DNA of 7,251 nucleotides, from contig JAEEPD010000136.1 of NCBI GenBank assembly GCA_016284575.1, positions 1 to 7,251 of the forward strand, written 5' to 3'. A model generated the notes under the pieces. It did no database searches. It was not told where the DNA came from and saw only the letters and a program-made list of their open reading frames with translations. Made by a program: the position numbers and the translations under genes. The first letter of the stretch is position 1, and each line of letters opens with the position of its first letter. Source of the DNA: Bacillota bacterium (GTDB lineage: Bacteria > Bacillota > Clostridia > Peptostreptococcales > Anaerovoracaceae). Shown piece by piece: positions 5,707 through 7,251 of the stretch.

Positions 5707-5714
5707 AAGGAGAG
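5707..5714 (+). promoter_or_regulatory. Ribosome binding site of atpF
   Basis: AAGGAGAG lies 5 nt before the ATG at 5720, in the 35-nt atpE-atpF gap. It confirms the start chosen for the b subunit. Confidence 0.8.
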
Positions 5715-5719
5715 ATCAA

Positions 5720-6220
5720 ATGCTTTATCAACAATTGGTGAGCTTTGATAAATGGACATTTATAGCGCAGATCCTGAACCTGTTTATTCAGATCTGGCTT
5801 TTCAAGCGCTTTCTTTTCCAGCCTGTGAAGAAGATCATCGCAAAGCGTCAGGAGGAGCTGAACAAGGTCTACAGCGACGCTGAGGCCGCAAGAGAGGGCG
5901 CAGAGAACGCCAGACTCGACTACGAGGAGCAGCTCAAGAACGCCAAGCAGGACGCGGAGGCTCTCAGCGAGAGGACCCTGGCATCCGCAAGACTCAGCGC
6001 TGGCGAGATCATCCAGAACGCCCAGTCCCAGGCCCAGTCCATGAAGGAAAAGGCCGCAAAGGAGATCGAGGCGGACCGCAAGAAGGTCATGGACCAGGCC
6101 CGCGGCGAGATCTCAGATATGGCTGTAGGCATCGCTGAAAAGCTGGTAAGAAAAGAGCTGAAGACCGAAGGTCAGGATGCGCTCATAGATCAGTTTATTA
6201 ACGAATTCGAGGCCGAGTAA
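5720..6220 (+). CDS. atpF: F1Fo ATP synthase subunit b
   Basis: This 166-residue protein is the peripheral stalk. A short N-terminal segment leads into one membrane helix (about 12-33, FIAQILNLFIQIWLF at its core). The helix is followed by FQPVKKIIAKRQEE (33-46), the usual membrane-exit pattern. Residues about 40-145 form a long Ala/Glu/Lys/Arg/Gln-rich helix typical of the dimeric coiled coil that holds delta and alpha. The C-terminus (140-166) is amphipathic, as expected for delta binding. Length is typical of bacterial b. The start follows a good AAGGAGAG. The stop overlaps the atpH start by one base (TAATG), a sign of translational coupling. Confidence 0.94.
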   Translation: MLYQQLVSFDKWTFIAQILNLFIQIWLFKRFLFQPVKKIIAKRQEELNKVYSDAEAAREGAENARLDYEEQLKNAKQDAEALSERTLASARLSAGEIIQNAQSQAQSMKEKAAKEIEADRKKVMDQARGEISDMAVGIAEKLVRKELKTEGQDALIDQFINEFEAE

Positions 6221-6750
6221 TGAAGGGGAAAGCGGAAGTTTACGGCAGCAGCCTTTACGACCTGGCTGCCGAAGAGGGCCTGACTGATGCCATAATGGCG
6301 GATATGGAAGCCGTCCTTGGCGTCTGCAGGGAAAACCCCGAGTACGGTAAGCTGCTTTCTTCCCCCGCCCTGCCCAAGGAGGAGCGCAAGGCTCTTATCA
6401 GGGAGGCCTGGGAAGGCAAGCTCCAGCCCTACACACTGAACTTTATGCAGCTTCTTGTGGACGAGGACATAGCGTCCGAATTTACCGTCTGCGAGAATGC
6501 CTTCAGGGCCCTGTTCAACAAGGAAAAGGGCATCCTTGAGGTGCGCGCAGTGTCCGCCGTTCCCATCAGCGAGGAGCAGAGGGAAAGGCTGGAGGCGGTC
6601 ATCGCAAAGAAGACAGGCAAGACCATAGCCCTGCGCTGCCACGTGGACCCGTCCCTCATAGGCGGCATGCGCCTGGAGATGGACGGAAAGTCCTACGAGG
6701 GCTCCATTTCCCACTACCTCGAAGAGTTAAGGGGATTACTCAAGGCTTAA
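6220..6750 (+). CDS. atpH: F1Fo ATP synthase subunit delta
   Basis: This 176-residue soluble protein caps F1 and joins it to the b stalk. The N-terminal domain (about 1-105) is a helical bundle beginning with VYGSSLYDLAAEEG (7-20), the usual Y-A-x-ALxxxAxE-like opening. The C-terminal part ends with the family signature HVDPSLIGGMRL (141-152), followed by YEGSISHYLEEL (159-170). The length matches the family. The start codon shares a base with the atpF stop, and no strong Shine-Dalgarno is visible, so translation probably depends on ribosomes finishing atpF. A 39-nt gap separates it from atpA. Confidence 0.93.
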   Translation: MKGKAEVYGSSLYDLAAEEGLTDAIMADMEAVLGVCRENPEYGKLLSSPALPKEERKALIREAWEGKLQPYTLNFMQLLVDEDIASEFTVCENAFRALFNKEKGILEVRAVSAVPISEEQRERLEAVIAKKTGKTIALRCHVDPSLIGGMRLEMDGKSYEGSISHYLEELRGLLKA

Positions 6751-6763
6751 GCAAACATCAACA

Positions 6764-6769
6764 TATAAT
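6764..6769 (+). promoter_or_regulatory. Perfect -10 hexamer before atpA (possible internal promoter)
   Basis: TATAAT occurs in the atpH-atpA gap, 20 nt before the atpA ATG. At the proper distance upstream (about 6741-6747, within the end of atpH) I see no convincing -35 box and no TGn extension. A start near 6776 would leave a leader of about 14 nt. It could be a weak internal promoter or simply an AT-rich spacer. Confidence 0.2.
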
Positions 6770-6789
6770 AACCGAAAGCTGGTACAACT

Positions 6790-7251
6790 ATGGAAATTAG
6801 ACCGGAAGATATTTCGAAAATAATCCGATCTCAGATCAAACACTACGAAACCAAGATAAACCAGGCCGAAACAGGTATGGTCATCATGATAGGCGACGGC
6901 ATTGCCAGAGTCTCGGGTCTTGACGCCTGCATGGCAGGCGAGCTGGTGGAATTCCCCGGCGGCGTGTACGGCATGGCTCAGAACCTGGAGGAGAACACCG
7001 TCTCCGTGGTAATGCTGGGCGATGACCAGGGCATTCGCGAGGGTGACACAGTAAAGCGCACCGGACGCGTCGTTTCCGTGCCCGTGGGCAATGCGCTCAT
7101 CGGAAGAGTCGTCAACGCTCTTGGCCAGCCCATAGACGGCAAGGGCGACATCGATGCAGAGACCTACAGACCCATCGAATCCCCCGCTCCCGGAATCCTG
7201 GAGCGTCAGAGCGTATTCGAACCCCTGCAGACCGGTATCAAGGCCATAGAC
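6790..7251 (+). CDS. atpA: F1Fo ATP synthase subunit alpha, N-terminal part (3' end outside window)
   Basis: The frame is open from the ATG at 6790 to the window edge, 154 codons. The translation begins MEIRPEDISKIIRSQI, the delta-binding N-terminal helix typical of alpha. The beta-barrel domain follows, with GMVIMIGDGIARVSGL (29-44) and AGELVEFPGG (49-58). GNALIGRVVNALGQPIDG (100-117) and the segment ESPAPGILERQSVFEPLQTG (130-149) then match the family closely. The window ends at IKAID, just before the expected Walker A region, so nucleotide-binding residues cannot be checked. Alpha is the non-catalytic nucleotide-binding subunit of the F1 hexamer. No clear Shine-Dalgarno precedes the start. 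Gamma, beta and epsilon genes are expected downstream. Confidence 0.96.
   Translation, partial: MEIRPEDISKIIRSQIKHYETKINQAETGMVIMIGDGIARVSGLDACMAGELVEFPGGVYGMAQNLEENTVSVVMLGDDQGIREGDTVKRTGRVVSVPVGNALIGRVVNALGQPIDGKGDIDAETYRPIESPAPGILERQSVFEPLQTGIKAID

Noticed and set aside
1..7251. CRISPR array, insertion sequence, prophage or tRNA gene
   Set aside because: Non-coding gaps are all shorter than 90 bp and contain no direct repeat arrays, terminal inverted repeats or cloverleaf-like sequence; every gene is a housekeeping or surface-polymer gene.

Overview
This window looks like chromosomal DNA from a low-redox Gram-positive bacterium, most likely of the class Clostridia. It is moderately GC-rich and combines that with heavy use of ATA (Ile) and AGG (Arg) codons. 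Strong GGAGG-type ribosome binding sites precede many genes. The ATP synthase c subunit has an ion site of the kind known from sodium-coupled anaerobes. These are inferences from gene content and codon style; no rRNA or other taxonomic marker is present. All supported genes are on the + strand, and I see no tRNA, rRNA, CRISPR, insertion sequence or phage material.

Left part (1-1628): the last 59 codons of a probable glutaminyl-tRNA synthetase, then truA (tRNA pseudouridine synthase A) behind a short AT-rich gap with a candidate promoter, then a dCMP deaminase (ComEB type) with a strong Shine-Dalgarno. Middle part (1632-3885): a WecA/TagO-type polyprenyl-phosphate GlcNAc-1-phosphate transferase overlapping a UDP-GlcNAc 2-epimerase (WecB/MnaA). 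Together these make the sugar donor for, and the lipid-linked start of, a cell-surface polymer. The deaminase, transferase and epimerase genes are tightly packed and probably co-transcribed.

Right part (3971-7251, running off the window): an F1Fo ATP synthase operon in the order atpZ-like, atpI, atpB (a), atpE (c), atpF (b), atpH (delta), atpA (alpha, partial). The gamma, beta and epsilon genes are expected beyond the right edge. An 85-bp AT-rich gap before atpZ carries a plausible sigma-A promoter whose predicted transcription start falls on the atpZ start codon, suggesting a leaderless message.

The content and order are mostly ordinary, and I do not see an undescribed system. The best observation is in atpE: the c subunit has Glu28 where classical Na+ c subunits have Gln, in addition to the usual ion-binding Glu61, plus Thr62 and Tyr66. 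This matches the two-carboxylate Na+ site described for Fusobacterium nucleatum and predicts a Na+-coupled enzyme. Secondary points are the apparently leaderless starts of truA and atpZ, and the distinctive codon use and AT-rich leader of atpE.
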